Assembly: GCF_029892285.1 (NCBI RefSeq)
Contig: NZ_JARXVM010000010.1
Coordinates: forward strand, 62,001 to 126,000
Length of the DNA: 64,000 nt
Origin: Rhizobium sp. SG_E_25_P2
GTDB taxonomy: Bacteria; Pseudomonadota; Alphaproteobacteria; Rhizobiales; Rhizobiaceae
Direction of reading: 5' to 3'
Part shown: piece by piece, positions 17,739 to 26,995 of the stretch
Position numbering within the stretch: position 1 is the first letter of the stretch
Layout of the letters: each line of letters begins with the position of its first letter
The notes under the pieces: model-generated
Database searches by the model: none
Told to the model about the DNA's origin: nothing
What the model saw: only the letters and a program-made list of their open reading frames with translations
Translations under genes and position numbers: made by a program

Positions 17739-18002
17739 ATGACCATGAAAAGCGTTCGTTCTTTCTTCCTGACCCTGGCCGGCCTGACGATGGTCGCCGT
17801 TGCCGCCGTGTTTACCGCCTCGATCGGTCTTGCCGTGATTGGCGCTCTGGCAGTTCTGGCGTTCGGTCACTGGCTCTCCGCAATGATCGATTCCGGCGCC
17901 ACACAGCAGCCGGCGCGCGCTTATGCGCGCTATCGCACGCGTCAGCGCGAAGAGCGCATGCGCGTCTGGAATGACGGCAAGGGCACCATTATCGACATGT
18001 AA
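17739..18002 (+). CDS. Small hypothetical membrane protein
   Basis: An 87-residue protein with a long hydrophobic N-terminal half (residues about 9-45, probably two short or one hairpin-like membrane segments) and a basic C-terminal tail (YARYRTRQREERMRVW). The ATG has a GAAGGAG site six bases upstream and a terminator follows, so it looks like a real single-gene unit. I do not recognise the family. Confidence 0.7.
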   Translation: MTMKSVRSFFLTLAGLTMVAVAAVFTASIGLAVIGALAVLAFGHWLSAMIDSGATQQPARAYARYRTRQREERMRVWNDGKGTIIDM

Positions 18003-18035
18003 CGGCGCGGCCGGGTGACAAACCCAGGCCGGTTT

Positions 18036-18062
18036 AAGGCGGACATGCGTTCCGCCTTTTTT
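18036..18062 (+). terminator. Rho-independent terminator
   Basis: An 8-pair stem (AAGGCGGA with TCCGCCTT) with a 7-base loop is followed by a T run, 34 bases after the small membrane-protein gene. Confidence 0.85.
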
Positions 18063-18111
18063 GTATCCTCCATCCGCCGTACAAAATCCTCTTCAGACGC
18101 CCGAGCCTGAC

Positions 18112-18954
18112 ATGCAATTCACTGGAACCGACAGCTATATCGCCGATAAGGACCTGATGGTCGCGGTCAACGCAGCCATCAGGCTTGAGCGGCCTTTGCT
18201 GGTCAAGGGCGAGCCGGGAACCGGCAAGACCGAGCTGGCGCGGCAGATCGCGGAGAGCCTCGGTCTTCGCTTCATCGAATGGAACGTCAAATCGACCACC
18301 AAGGCGCAGCAGGGCCTCTACGATTATGACGCCGTCTCGCGCCTGCGCGACAGCCAACTCGGCGATGTCAGGGTGCAGGACATCCGCAATTATATTCGCA
18401 AGGGCAAGCTTTGGGAGGCGTTCGAGGCGTCTGAGCGCGTGGTGCTGCTGATCGACGAGATCGACAAGGCCGATATCGAATTCCCCAACGATCTCCTCCA
18501 GGAGCTCGACCGGATGGAATTCCATGTCTACGAGACCAATGAAACGATCAGGGCGAAACACCGCCCCATCGTCATCATCACGTCCAACAATGAGAAGGAA
18601 CTGCCGGACGCTTTCCTGCGTCGTTGTTTCTTCCATTTCATCCGCTTTCCCGACGCCGAGACGCTGGCGCGGATCGTGGAGGTTCACTATCCCGGCATCA
18701 AGCAGCGCCTGTTGCATCAGGCGCTGACGCGCTTCTTCGAGATCCGCGAAACACCGGGGCTGAAGAAGAAGCCGTCGACATCCGAGGCGCTCGACTGGAT
18801 CCGGCTGCTGGTGTCGGAGGATGTGGAGCCCGAAACTCTGGCGTCCAATCCCGCCAATGCCCTGCCGCGCCTGCATGGCGCGCTGCTCAAGAACGAACAG
18901 GATGTGCATCTCTTTGAACGGCTAGCCTTCATGGCGCGGCGCGAGATGCGTTAG
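18112..18954 (+). CDS. MoxR-family AAA+ ATPase
   Basis: A 280-residue AAA+ ATPase with Walker A G33-E-P-G-T-G-K-T40, Walker B VVLLIDEID (D115, E116), and sensor 1 at IVIITSNN. MoxR ATPases usually work with a von Willebrand A protein as a chaperone pair that remodels or loads cofactors into client proteins (CoxD/CoxE is one example). A matching VWA gene lies at 20119, but metA sits between them. No strong ribosome site is visible before ATG 18112; a start at 18061 would begin inside the terminator. Confidence 0.9.
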   Translation: MQFTGTDSYIADKDLMVAVNAAIRLERPLLVKGEPGTGKTELARQIAESLGLRFIEWNVKSTTKAQQGLYDYDAVSRLRDSQLGDVRVQDIRNYIRKGKLWEAFEASERVVLLIDEIDKADIEFPNDLLQELDRMEFHVYETNETIRAKHRPIVIITSNNEKELPDAFLRRCFFHFIRFPDAETLARIVEVHYPGIKQRLLHQALTRFFEIRETPGLKKKPSTSEALDWIRLLVSEDVEPETLASNPANALPRLHGALLKNEQDVHLFERLAFMARREMR

Positions 18955-19008
18955 GGCGATAGGCCCTGAGCAAGCCTTTCGCCCGTCAAACGACTTGCTT
19001 TCGCCAGA

Positions 19009-19035
19009 TTGAAAATTGGCGTCGCCCGGTATATG
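19009..19035 (+). promoter_or_regulatory. Candidate sigma-70 promoter of metA
   Basis: TTGAAA (19009-19014) and TATATG (19030-19035) are separated by 15 bases. A start about 7-10 bases downstream would place the 5' end immediately before the SAM-II aptamer, which supports the assignment although the spacer is short. Confidence 0.45.
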
Positions 19036-19045
19036 ACAGATAAAA

Positions 19046-19104
19046 CCGTGGTGATTTGCCGGCCGGCTTGCAGCCACGTTAAACAATTTGCTAAATAGGG
19101 CCAC
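19046..19104 (+). promoter_or_regulatory. SAM-II riboswitch upstream of metA
   Basis: The segment matches the alphaproteobacterial SAM-II (metA) aptamer. P1 is formed by CGTGG (19047-19051) and CCACG (19074-19078). The conserved TGATTTG follows the 5' strand, CTTGCAG precedes the 3' strand, and TTAAACA...TTTGCTAAA forms the pseudoknot-bearing tail. SAM binding represses downstream expression, usually of homoserine acyltransferase genes. It ends about 60 bases before the metA start. I recognise the class by sequence pattern; no covariance search was run. Confidence 0.9.
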
Positions 19105-19166
19105 CGCGCGAAGGGGCGAGGGGACCGGCGAATTGTATTTCGGCGCCGGCGTTAAGGAGTGCCCCG

Positions 19167-20114
19167 ATGCCCATCAAGATTCCCGACCAACTGCCCGCGT
19201 TCCAGACACTTGTCGAGGAAGGCGTTCCCGTGATGACCGATTCGGTCGCCATCCGGCAGGACATCCGTCCGTTGCAGATCGGCCTTCTCAACCTGATGCC
19301 CAACAAGATCAAGACGGAGATCCAGATCGCCCGTCTGGTCGGCGCGTCTCCCTTGCAGGTGGAACTGTCGCTGGTCCGCGTCGGCGGCCACAAGTCCAAG
19401 AACACGTCCGAGGATCATCTCCTGTCCTTCTACAAGACCTGGGACGAGGTGAAGGACCGCAAGTTCGACGGCTTCATCATCACCGGCGCGCCGGTGGAAT
19501 TGCTCGATTACGAAGACGTTACCTATTGGGACGAGATGAAGGCGATCTTCGACTGGACCGAGACCAATGTTCATTCGACGCTGAACATCTGCTGGGGCGC
19601 GATGGCGGCCATCTACCACTTCCACAAAGTGCCGAAATACACGCTGTCGGAAAAGGCTTTCGGCGTCTATCGCCACCGCAACCTCAACCCGGCCTCGCCC
19701 TATCTGCTCGGCTTTTCCGATGACTTCGCCGTGCCGGTGTCGCGCTGGACGGAAGTGCTGCGCAAGGACATCGATCCGAAAACCGGGCTCGACGTGCTGA
19801 TGACCTCGCATGAGACCGGCGTCTGCATGGTGGCCGAAAAACGTGGTAACCGGCTCTATATGTTCAATCACGTCGAATATGACTCGACCTCGCTGGCCGA
19901 CGAATATTTCCGCGATCAGGCGGCGGGCGTGCCAGTCAAGCCGCCAGAGAACTATTTCCCGGACAATGATCCCGCCAAACAGCCGCTCAACCGCTGGCGG
20001 AGCCATGCGCATCTCCTGTTCGGCAACTGGATCAATCAGGTCTATCAGACGACGGAATATAATCTCGCCGATATTGGTCAGCGCGCGCATGGCCGCGAGA
20101 CAGAAACGGCCTGA
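19167..20114 (+). CDS. metA: Homoserine O-acyltransferase, MetA fold (predicted O-acetyltransferase)
   Basis: Activates homoserine for methionine synthesis. The 315 residues have the MetA glutamine-amidotransferase-like fold with nucleophile Cys142 (NICWGAMA). Residue 111 is Glu (GAPVELLDY); this position is Gly in succinyl-CoA enzymes such as E. coli MetA and Glu in the acetyl-CoA enzymes of Bacillus, so acetyl-CoA is predicted (metAA). An AAGGAG site precedes the ATG. Expression is probably controlled by the SAM-II riboswitch upstream. The stop lies 4 bases before the VWA gene start, so that gene may fall under the same SAM control. Confidence 0.95.
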   Translation: MPIKIPDQLPAFQTLVEEGVPVMTDSVAIRQDIRPLQIGLLNLMPNKIKTEIQIARLVGASPLQVELSLVRVGGHKSKNTSEDHLLSFYKTWDEVKDRKFDGFIITGAPVELLDYEDVTYWDEMKAIFDWTETNVHSTLNICWGAMAAIYHFHKVPKYTLSEKAFGVYRHRNLNPASPYLLGFSDDFAVPVSRWTEVLRKDIDPKTGLDVLMTSHETGVCMVAEKRGNRLYMFNHVEYDSTSLADEYFRDQAAGVPVKPPENYFPDNDPAKQPLNRWRSHAHLLFGNWINQVYQTTEYNLADIGQRAHGRETETA

Positions 20115-20118
20115 GCCC

Positions 20119-21309
20119 ATGTTCCTGCCCTTCTTCCTCGAACTCAAATCGGCTCAGGTCCCGGTCACGCTCCGGGAATATCTGACGCTGATGGAGGCGA
20201 TGAAGGAGGGCGTGGCCGATTTCGACGTCGAGGCGTTCTATTATCTCGCCCGCGCCGCGCTGGTGAAGGACGAACGCTTCATCGACCGCTTTGATCGCGT
20301 GTTTGGTCAGGTCTTTCGCGGCGTCATCGGTCAGGGAGACGCCTCAGGCGAGGCGAGCGGCCCTGTCGATCTGCCGGAGGAATGGCTGCGGCGGCTCGCC
20401 GACCGGCATCTGTCGGAAGAGGAGAAGGCGCTGGTTGAAAGCCTCGGCGGCTTCGACACGCTCATGGAGACGTTGAGGCAGCGGCTTGCCGAGCAGAAGG
20501 AGCGGCATCAGGGCGGCAACAAATGGATCGGAACCGGCGGAACCTCGCCTTTCGGCGCCGGCGGCTATAATCCCGAAGGCGTGCGCATCGGCCAAAACGA
20601 AAGCCGGCATCGCAAGGCGGTGAAGGTCTGGGACGAGCGGCATTTCCGCAATCTCGACGACGAGGTCGAGCTTGGCACGCGCAATATCAAGGTGGCGCTG
20701 AAGCGGCTGCGGCGCTGGGTGCGCGATGGCGCGGCCGAAGAGCTCGATCTCGACGGCACGATCCGCGCAACCGCCGAACATGGCTGGCTCGACATCCAAA
20801 CCCGGCCGGAGCGGCGCAACCGGGTGAAGCTTCTGATGTTCTTCGATATCGGCGGCTCCATGGATGATCATGTGAAAGTCGCCGAAGAGCTGTTTTCGGC
20901 GGCGCGTTCGGAATTCCGACAGCTGGAATATTTCTACTTCCACAACTGCCTCTATGAGGGCGTGTGGAAGGACAATCTGCGGCGACGGGCCTCGGTCATC
21001 CCCACTGACGAGGTGCTGCGCACCTATGGTCCCGATTACAAAGTGGTGTTCGTGGGCGACGCGGCGATGAGCCCCTACGAGATCAGCATGGCCGGCGGAT
21101 CGGTCGAACATTGGAACCGGGAGCCCGGCGCTGTCTGGCTCGACCGGGTGACGGGCCATTTCCGCAAATGGGCCTGGCTCAATCCGTTGCCGGAAAGTCA
21201 GTGGGGCTATACGCAGTCCATCGCCATGATCCGACAATTGTTCGCCGGCAAAATGTATCCTCTCACATTGGGCGGGCTTGAGGCTGCGGCAAAAGAACTG
21301 TCGCGCTGA
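20119..21309 (+). CDS. VWA domain-containing protein, CoxE-like
   Basis: A 396-residue protein whose C-terminal half is a von Willebrand A domain with a MIDAS start D243-x-G-x-S247 (FFDIGGSMD). The N-terminal half is helical and charged. The family (CoxE/YehP-like, DUF58-related) partners MoxR ATPases such as the one at 18112. The start at ATG 20119 is 4 bases after the metA stop; the region upstream in this frame belongs to metA. Close spacing suggests co-transcription from the SAM-II-controlled promoter. The client protein is unknown. Confidence 0.88.
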   Translation: MFLPFFLELKSAQVPVTLREYLTLMEAMKEGVADFDVEAFYYLARAALVKDERFIDRFDRVFGQVFRGVIGQGDASGEASGPVDLPEEWLRRLADRHLSEEEKALVESLGGFDTLMETLRQRLAEQKERHQGGNKWIGTGGTSPFGAGGYNPEGVRIGQNESRHRKAVKVWDERHFRNLDDEVELGTRNIKVALKRLRRWVRDGAAEELDLDGTIRATAEHGWLDIQTRPERRNRVKLLMFFDIGGSMDDHVKVAEELFSAARSEFRQLEYFYFHNCLYEGVWKDNLRRRASVIPTDEVLRTYGPDYKVVFVGDAAMSPYEISMAGGSVEHWNREPGAVWLDRVTGHFRKWAWLNPLPESQWGYTQSIAMIRQLFAGKMYPLTLGGLEAAAKELSR

Positions 21310-21423
21310 GCGCCTGTCGATCTTGACTTCGGGCCTTACAAGGCCGAACTGACAATCCAGCGTATAAGGGCGAAAGCCTGTTGCGTCGGAAAGAGACCGG
21401 CGCCGGAACGAAGGAGCGTCGCG

Positions 21424-22173
21424 ATGACCGAAGCCGCCAAGACCACCATCGACCAGTCCGAAGTTGATCGCTTCTCCGCCATGGCGGCGGAATGGTGGAG
21501 CCCGACCGGCAAGTTCCGCCCGCTGCACAAGTTCAATCCCGTGCGCATTGAGTATATTCGCGACAGAGTGTCGGCCCATTTCGGCCGTGACCCCAAGGCG
21601 CATTTGCCGCTGAGCGGCCTTCGCGTGCTCGATATCGGCTGCGGCGGCGGACTGCTGTCCGAACCCGTGGCGCGAATGGGCGCTAGTGTCGTCGGCGCGG
21701 ATGCGTCTGAAAAGAATATCGGCATCGCCCGCATCCATGCCGAACAATCCGGCGTCACCGTCGATTATCGCGCCGTCACCGCCGAACAATTGGCGGCCGA
21801 TGGCGAGCAATTCGACGTCATTCTCAACATGGAAGTGGTCGAACATGTCGCCGACGTCGCGTTTTTTATGGAAACCTGCGCGTCACTGGTGAAGCCCGGC
21901 GGACTGATGTTCGTCGCGACCATCAATCGTACGCTGAAAGCCGCGGCCTTTGCCATCGTCGGCGCCGAATATGTGCTGCGCTGGCTGCCGCGCGGCACGC
22001 ATCAATATGAGAAACTGGTGCGTCCCGAGGAAATCGAAGCGCCACTCGGCGTGGGCCAGATGACGGTGACCGAGCGCACCGGCGTCTTCTTCAATCCGCT
22101 CCAGAACCAGTGGAACCTGTCCAAGGACATGGATGTGAATTACATGCTGGTGGCGGAAAAGAAGCCGGTCTGA
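21424..22173 (+). CDS. ubiG: Ubiquinone biosynthesis O-methyltransferase UbiG
   Basis: A 249-residue SAM-dependent methyltransferase that carries out both O-methylations of ubiquinone synthesis. The N-terminal membrane-lipid-binding part ([20 protein letters not shown]) and motif I ([20 protein letters not shown]) are diagnostic, as is [13 protein letters not shown] near the C-terminus. GAAGGAG lies before ATG 21424. In many Rhizobiales ubiG sits next to lysC; here lysC is 40 kb away. Convergent with the sulfotransferase gene. Confidence 0.97.
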   Translation: MTEAAKTTIDQSEVDRFSAMAAEWWSPTGKFRPLHKFNPVRIEYIRDRVSAHFGRDPKAHLPLSGLRVLDIGCGGGLLSEPVARMGASVVGADASEKNIGIARIHAEQSGVTVDYRAVTAEQLAADGEQFDVILNMEVVEHVADVAFFMETCASLVKPGGLMFVATINRTLKAAAFAIVGAEYVLRWLPRGTHQYEKLVRPEEIEAPLGVGQMTVTERTGVFFNPLQNQWNLSKDMDVNYMLVAEKKPV

Positions 22174-22180
22174 GCAGACC

Positions 22181-22987
22181 TCAGGCCGTGTAGCCGAAGC
22201 GCTCGATGATCAGCCAGTCGCGCCGTGCGACGAGTTCGATGGTCTCAGTGTCGTAGTAGTGACCATATTTCGCGTGCGATCTGGCATTGGTCTTGCCGAT
22301 CGCGTCCAGAGTTTCCATTGAAATCGGCTTGCCGATCTCGGCGAGCAGGTCATGAAGATCCTGGTTCAGTTGCTCCATGCGCAGAATTCGTCTGGCGATG
22401 CCGTGTTTGGTAACGAAATCGCGGATCTGTTGGCGAGTCTCTGTCTGGCGGCCCAGACTGTTCCAGGCGTTGAACTCCGTCGTCAGCGCCAGAAACCGGA
22501 AAGTCATGAAGCCGACCTCGTTGCGGATGGCGCTTGAGGCATAGGCTTCCTTGGCGATGAACAGGCCTTCCGCTCCCAGAAGCAGCTTCAGCCATTCGCG
22601 GAAATGGTCCTGGTTTTCGGCATCCGAATAGAGCTTTCGCCATCGGGGATGCCTGCCGATGCGGGTGAAGGCGCGCGCCGTTGCGGAAAGGCCAGCTTTC
22701 CAGCCGGAATGCCGCGCCGCATGCCTGATCTCGCTGAAGGGCGCGTGGGTCAGATAGCGCGCAAACCCACCGGAGCCGGAACAGCCGAAAGACCATAGCG
22801 AGACATACCAGTCCCAAGGATTGCGCACGGATGAGACGATGAGTCGATCCTTGACGCTCTCGAAGTCGGTGAGTTGCTCATGCCGCTCGCCGGTCTTGCC
22901 GCCGACATACCGCTTGAGCACCTGGCGCACATGCGTGCTGCCGGTCTTCTGCATTTCCAGATAGACAACCTTCTTGGAGATGAACAT
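22181..22987 (-). CDS. Sulfotransferase-family protein
   Basis: A 268-residue protein with two PAPS-binding features of sulfotransferases: the 5'-phosphosulfate loop near the N-terminus (YLEMQKTGSTHVRQVL, residues 9-24) and the 3'-phosphate element SSVRNPWDWYVSLW. No signal peptide or membrane anchor is seen. The acceptor (sugar, lipid or polyketide) is unknown, and no PAPS-synthesis or glycan genes are adjacent. It lies between the core genes ubiG and secA, so it may be a lineage-specific insertion. Its 3' end is 7 bases from the convergent ubiG stop. Confidence 0.8.
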   Translation of the reverse strand: MFISKKVVYLEMQKTGSTHVRQVLKRYVGGKTGERHEQLTDFESVKDRLIVSSVRNPWDWYVSLWSFGCSGSGGFARYLTHAPFSEIRHAARHSGWKAGLSATARAFTRIGRHPRWRKLYSDAENQDHFREWLKLLLGAEGLFIAKEAYASSAIRNEVGFMTFRFLALTTEFNAWNSLGRQTETRQQIRDFVTKHGIARRILRMEQLNQDLHDLLAEIGKPISMETLDAIGKTNARSHAKYGHYYDTETIELVARRDWLIIERFGYTA

Positions 22988-23052
22988 GCCTGAGGGGTCC
23001 GATCACGAGTATCCGTCGCGTCTTCTTGGCGCGGGCGGAGGCTGATGTAAAT

Positions 23053-23087
23053 AAAAAAGCCGCGCTGCCCTTACGGCTGCGCGGCTT
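23053..23087 (-). terminator. Rho-independent terminator of secA
   Basis: On the minus strand a 9-pair stem (AAGCCGCGC with GCGCGGCTT), with partial inner pairing and a GTAA tip, is followed by TTTTATTTAC, about 25 bases after the secA stop. Confidence 0.85.
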
Positions 23088-23109
23088 CGTCAAACCGTTC
23101 GAGGCGCCC

Positions 23110-25809
23110 TCAGACTGTCTCGTAGGACCCGTGGCAGTGCTTGTATTTCTTGCCGGAGCCGCAGGGGCAGGGCTCGTTGCGTCCGACTTCGCCCCAGCTC
23201 GAAGGGTCGTTGGGATCGCGGCGGATTTCGGTCGCCTGGAAGCCGCCTTCGCCGAAGTCGTCTTCGCCAGTCGAGGCGTCGATATGATGGCCTTCCATCG
23301 GCGGCAGACCGGGCTCGGGCGCGCTCTGGGCGAGTTCGACGCGCATCAGCTGGCTCACCACCGTATTGCGCATATTGGCCAGCAGCGCCTGGAACAGCTC
23401 GAAGGCTTCCTGTTTGTATTCCTGCAGCGGGTCGCGTTGGGCATAGCCGCGGAAGCCGATGACCGAGCGCAGATGTTCGAGATTGACGATATGCTCGCGC
23501 CAGAGATGATCCATGGTCTGCAGCACGATCGACCGTTCGATATAGGTCATGAGATCAGCGCCGAAACGTTCGGCTTTGTCCTTCATGACCGCATCGGCGG
23601 CTTCCTTGACGCGCTGCACGATGTCGTCTTCGGCGATGCCTTCCTCGGCCGCCCAGGCGTCGACAGGCAGGTCGAGGCCGAGCGTGTCGCGGATTTCCTG
23701 GCGCAGCGCTGCGACATCCCATTGTTCGGCATAGGCGCGCTCGGGAATGTGCTTCTTGGTGATCACCTCGATGACCTCGTCGCGCATGTCGTCGATCGTC
23801 TCGGTGACGCTTGCGGCTTCCATCAATTCGAGGCGCTGCTCATAGACCACCTTGCGCTGGTCGTTGAGCACGTCGTCATATTTGAGAAGATTCTTGCGGA
23901 TGTCGAAGTTGCGGGCTTCGACCTTCTTCTGCGCGCGCTCCAACGCCTTGTTGATCCACGGATGGATGATCGCTTCGCCTTCTTTGAGGCCAAGCTTGAC
24001 CAGCATCGTGTCCATGCGCTCGGAACCGAAGATGCGCATCAGATCGTCCTGTAGCGACAGGAAGAATTTCGAACGGCCGGGGTCGCCCTGACGGCCGGAG
24101 CGGCCACGAAGCTGGTTGTCGATGCGCCGGCTTTCATGACGCTCGGTGGCGAGCACGTAAAGGCCGCCGGCGGCCAGCGCCTTTTCCTTGAGCACCTTGA
24201 TCTCGTCACAGATCGCCTGTTCGCGCGCGTCGCGTTCCGGCCCTGGCGCAACTTCTCCCAGTTCGCGGTCGATGCGCATGTCGACATTGCCGCCGAGCTG
24301 GATATCGGTTCCGCGGCCCGCCATGTTGGTGGCGATGGTCACCGCGCCCGGCACGCCGGCCTGCGCGACGATGAACGCTTCCTGCTCGTGATAGCGCGCA
24401 TTGAGAACCTGGAAGTCCTTCACGTCTTCGCGGCGCAGGAGTTCGGCGAGCAGTTCCGACTTCTCGATCGAGGTCGTGCCGACAAGAACAGGCTGGCCCT
24501 TGGCCTGTGATTCCTTGATGTCGGCGATGATCGCCTTATACTTCTCCTCAACGGTCCGGTAGACTTCGTCGTCCTCGTCGATGCGCCGGATCGGCACATT
24601 GGTCGGCACTTCGACCACTTCGAGATTGTAGATATTGCCGAATTCCTCGGCTTCCGTATTGGCCGTGCCGGTCATGCCGGCGAGCTTGGCATACATGCGG
24701 AAATAGTTCTGGAAGGTGATCGAGGCCAGCGTCTGGTTTTCAGGCTGGATCTGCACCCGTTCCTTGGCTTCTAGCGCCTGGTGCAGGCCTTCCGAATAGC
24801 GGCGACCCGGCATCATGCGGCCGGTGAATTCGTCGATGATCACCACTTCGCCGTTGCGGACAATATAGTCCTTGTCGCGCTGGAACAGCTTGTGGGCCTT
24901 CAGCGCATTGTTGATATGGTGGACGATGGCGACATTCTCGACGTCATAGAGCGATTCGCCCTTGAGATGCCCGGCGACGCGCAACAGGCCTTCCAGCTTT
25001 TCGGTGCCGCCTTCGGAGAAGTTCACCGAACGCTGCTTCTCGTCGATCTCGTAATCTTCATCCGACAGCTGCGGAATGAAGGCGTCGATCGTGTTGTAGA
25101 GTTCGGAACGGTCGTCAAGCGGGCCGGAAATGATCAGCGGCGTGCGCGCCTCGTCGATCAGGATCGAATCCACTTCGTCGACGATGGCGAAATTGTGCCC
25201 GCGCTGCACCATCTGGCCCTTCTCGAACTTCATGTTGTCGCGCAGATAGTCAAAGCCGAGTTCGTTGTTGGTGGCGTAGGTCACGTCGCAGCCATAGGCG
25301 ACGCGACGCTGGTCGTCGTCCAGGCCATGTACGATGACGCCGGTGGTCAGGCCGAGAAAGTTGTAAACGCGGCCCATCTGGGCGGCGTCGCGTTGCGCGA
25401 GGTAATCGTTCACCGTCACCACATGCACGCCCTTGCCGGAGAGCGCGTTGAGATAGACCGGAAGCGTCGCCACCAGCGTCTTGCCTTCGCCGGTCTTCAT
25501 TTCGGCGATGCCGCGTTCATGCAGGATCATGCCGCCGGTCAGCTGCACGTCGAACGGTCGCATGCCCAGAACGCGCCGCGCCGCTTCGCGCGCCACGGCG
25601 AAAGCGGGCGCGAGAATGTCGTCCAGCGTCTTGCCGTCCGCCAGTTGCTGGCGGAATTCCGTGGTCTTCGCCTTCAGCGCCTCATCGGACAACGCCTTGA
25701 TTTCAGCTTCCAGAGCGTTGACTGCGGCGACGCGAACTTTGTAGGAGCGGATGCGGCGTTCGTTGGAAGAGCCAAACAATTTACGGGCGAGCCCGCCGAG
25801 ACTGACCAT
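23110..25809 (-). CDS. secA: Preprotein translocase ATPase SecA
   Basis: The motor that drives unfolded proteins through SecYEG. The 899-residue form starting at ATG 25809 ([13 protein letters not shown]) is chosen because it has an AAAGGACC site and the usual N-terminus; an ATG at 25869 adds 20 atypical residues. Walker A GEGKT, the DEAD-like [16 protein letters not shown], motif III onward, and the C-terminal zinc ligand [13 protein letters not shown] are all present. Divergent from the ppiC-like gene, whose product is an export substrate. Own terminator downstream. Confidence 0.98.
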   Translation of the reverse strand: MVSLGGLARKLFGSSNERRIRSYKVRVAAVNALEAEIKALSDEALKAKTTEFRQQLADGKTLDDILAPAFAVAREAARRVLGMRPFDVQLTGGMILHERGIAEMKTGEGKTLVATLPVYLNALSGKGVHVVTVNDYLAQRDAAQMGRVYNFLGLTTGVIVHGLDDDQRRVAYGCDVTYATNNELGFDYLRDNMKFEKGQMVQRGHNFAIVDEVDSILIDEARTPLIISGPLDDRSELYNTIDAFIPQLSDEDYEIDEKQRSVNFSEGGTEKLEGLLRVAGHLKGESLYDVENVAIVHHINNALKAHKLFQRDKDYIVRNGEVVIIDEFTGRMMPGRRYSEGLHQALEAKERVQIQPENQTLASITFQNYFRMYAKLAGMTGTANTEAEEFGNIYNLEVVEVPTNVPIRRIDEDDEVYRTVEEKYKAIIADIKESQAKGQPVLVGTTSIEKSELLAELLRREDVKDFQVLNARYHEQEAFIVAQAGVPGAVTIATNMAGRGTDIQLGGNVDMRIDRELGEVAPGPERDAREQAICDEIKVLKEKALAAGGLYVLATERHESRRIDNQLRGRSGRQGDPGRSKFFLSLQDDLMRIFGSERMDTMLVKLGLKEGEAIIHPWINKALERAQKKVEARNFDIRKNLLKYDDVLNDQRKVVYEQRLELMEAASVTETIDDMRDEVIEVITKKHIPERAYAEQWDVAALRQEIRDTLGLDLPVDAWAAEEGIAEDDIVQRVKEAADAVMKDKAERFGADLMTYIERSIVLQTMDHLWREHIVNLEHLRSVIGFRGYAQRDPLQEYKQEAFELFQALLANMRNTVVSQLMRVELAQSAPEPGLPPMEGHHIDASTGEDDFGEGGFQATEIRRDPNDPSSWGEVGRNEPCPCGSGKKYKHCHGSYETV

Positions 25810-26048
25810 GCCTATGGTCCTTTCTGAACTGTCTTTTGTATGCGGAAGTTTCGGCGCCTCAAGAATCAAGCCGTAAAAACGTTCCGCCGCGCCGCATTCG
25901 TCTTCAGCGCAAACCCGCGAGACAGATAAGAGGGGCCTTGTAGTCTGTCAACGGCAAGCGCTGGCGCGCCCGCTTTTCCGATTGCCTTTTGGCTTGAAAA
26001 ATGCAAATCCCGGACCCTGTTTTTCCTTTGTGCCAGAATGGTGAGAAG

Positions 26049-26903
26049 ATGTTTCGCAAAGGCCTGCTAGCCGCCACCGCTTTGACCGCCCTGCTGATCG
26101 CCTCCAATGGAGCGCTCGCCGAGGACGCGGCGAACCCGGTCATCGCCACCGTTAACGGCGTTGACATCACCAAGGCGGATCTCGATCTCGCCGAAAGCAA
26201 TATCGATCCGCAGCTGTCGCAATTGCCCGCCGAGCAGAAGCGGCTCGCCGCTCTCTCCTCGCTGATCGACGCCAAGCTCGTCGCCGCCAAGGCCAAGGGC
26301 GAAAAGCTCGATGAGACGCCGGAATTCAAGGAGCGCGTCGCCTTCATCGTCGATCGCGAACTCCATAACGCGTATTTCAAGAAGCATGTCGTCGATGCGG
26401 TGACCGACGCTGACGTCAAGGCGCGCTACGAGACAGAAATCAAGGCGATGCCGAAGCAGGAAGAAGTTCGTGCGCGCCATATCCTGGTCAAGACCGAGGA
26501 TGAGGCCAAGGCGGTTCTCAAGGCGCTCGGCGAAGGCAAGGATTTCGCCGAACTCGCCAAGGAAAAGTCGACAGATCCGAACAAGTCTGACGGCGGCGAT
26601 CTCGGCTATTTCCGCAAGGGCCAGATGGTTCCGGAATTCGAAACCGCCGCTTTCGCCATGCAGAAGGGCGAAGTGTCCAAGGCGCCGATCAAGACCCAGT
26701 TCGGCTGGCATGTGATTCAGGTCGAAGACAAGCGCATCGCCCCGCCGCCGCCCTTTGAACAGGTCAAGGATCAGGTTCGCCAGATCATCATGCGCGACAA
26801 GTATCTTGAGCTGATCAAGACGTCCAAGGACGCCGCCAAGATCGAGGTCAAGGACCCGACCCTCGCCAAGGGTTACGCCGAAGCTTCCAAGCCGGCCAAT
26901 TGA
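26049..26903 (+). CDS. Periplasmic parvulin-type peptidyl-prolyl isomerase (PpiC/SurA-like)
   Basis: A 284-residue exported foldase. A signal peptide (residues 1-24, ending ALA) is followed by a helical SurA-N-like region and a parvulin domain (residues about 135-235) with A-R-H-I-L-V-K and K-S-D-G-G-D-L-G-Y-F. It would help fold outer-membrane or periplasmic proteins. The start ATG 26049 follows GTGAGAAG. It shares a 239-base divergent region with secA and ends at a strong terminator. Confidence 0.93.
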   Translation: MFRKGLLAATALTALLIASNGALAEDAANPVIATVNGVDITKADLDLAESNIDPQLSQLPAEQKRLAALSSLIDAKLVAAKAKGEKLDETPEFKERVAFIVDRELHNAYFKKHVVDAVTDADVKARYETEIKAMPKQEEVRARHILVKTEDEAKAVLKALGEGKDFAELAKEKSTDPNKSDGGDLGYFRKGQMVPEFETAAFAMQKGEVSKAPIKTQFGWHVIQVEDKRIAPPPPFEQVKDQVRQIIMRDKYLELIKTSKDAAKIEVKDPTLAKGYAEASKPAN

Positions 26904-26909
26904 TTTAAA

Positions 26910-26933
26910 AAAGGCGCCCTTCGAGGCGCCTTT
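26910..26933 (+). terminator. Terminator after the parvulin gene
   Basis: A perfect 9-pair stem (AAAGGCGCC with GGCGCCTTT) with a 6-base loop starts 6 bases after the stop codon. The T run is part of the stem, so it may act in both directions. Confidence 0.75.
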
Positions 26934-26995
26934 CGCCATCCGGCCTTCAACTCCAGACCCTAGACTGGGAAAAGTCCCCTAGAAGAGAGGTCCCC

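Noticed and set aside
20344-21846. 500-codon open frame on the minus strand opposite the VWA and ubiG genes
   Set aside because: Spans two well-supported genes on the other strand and shows no protein family.
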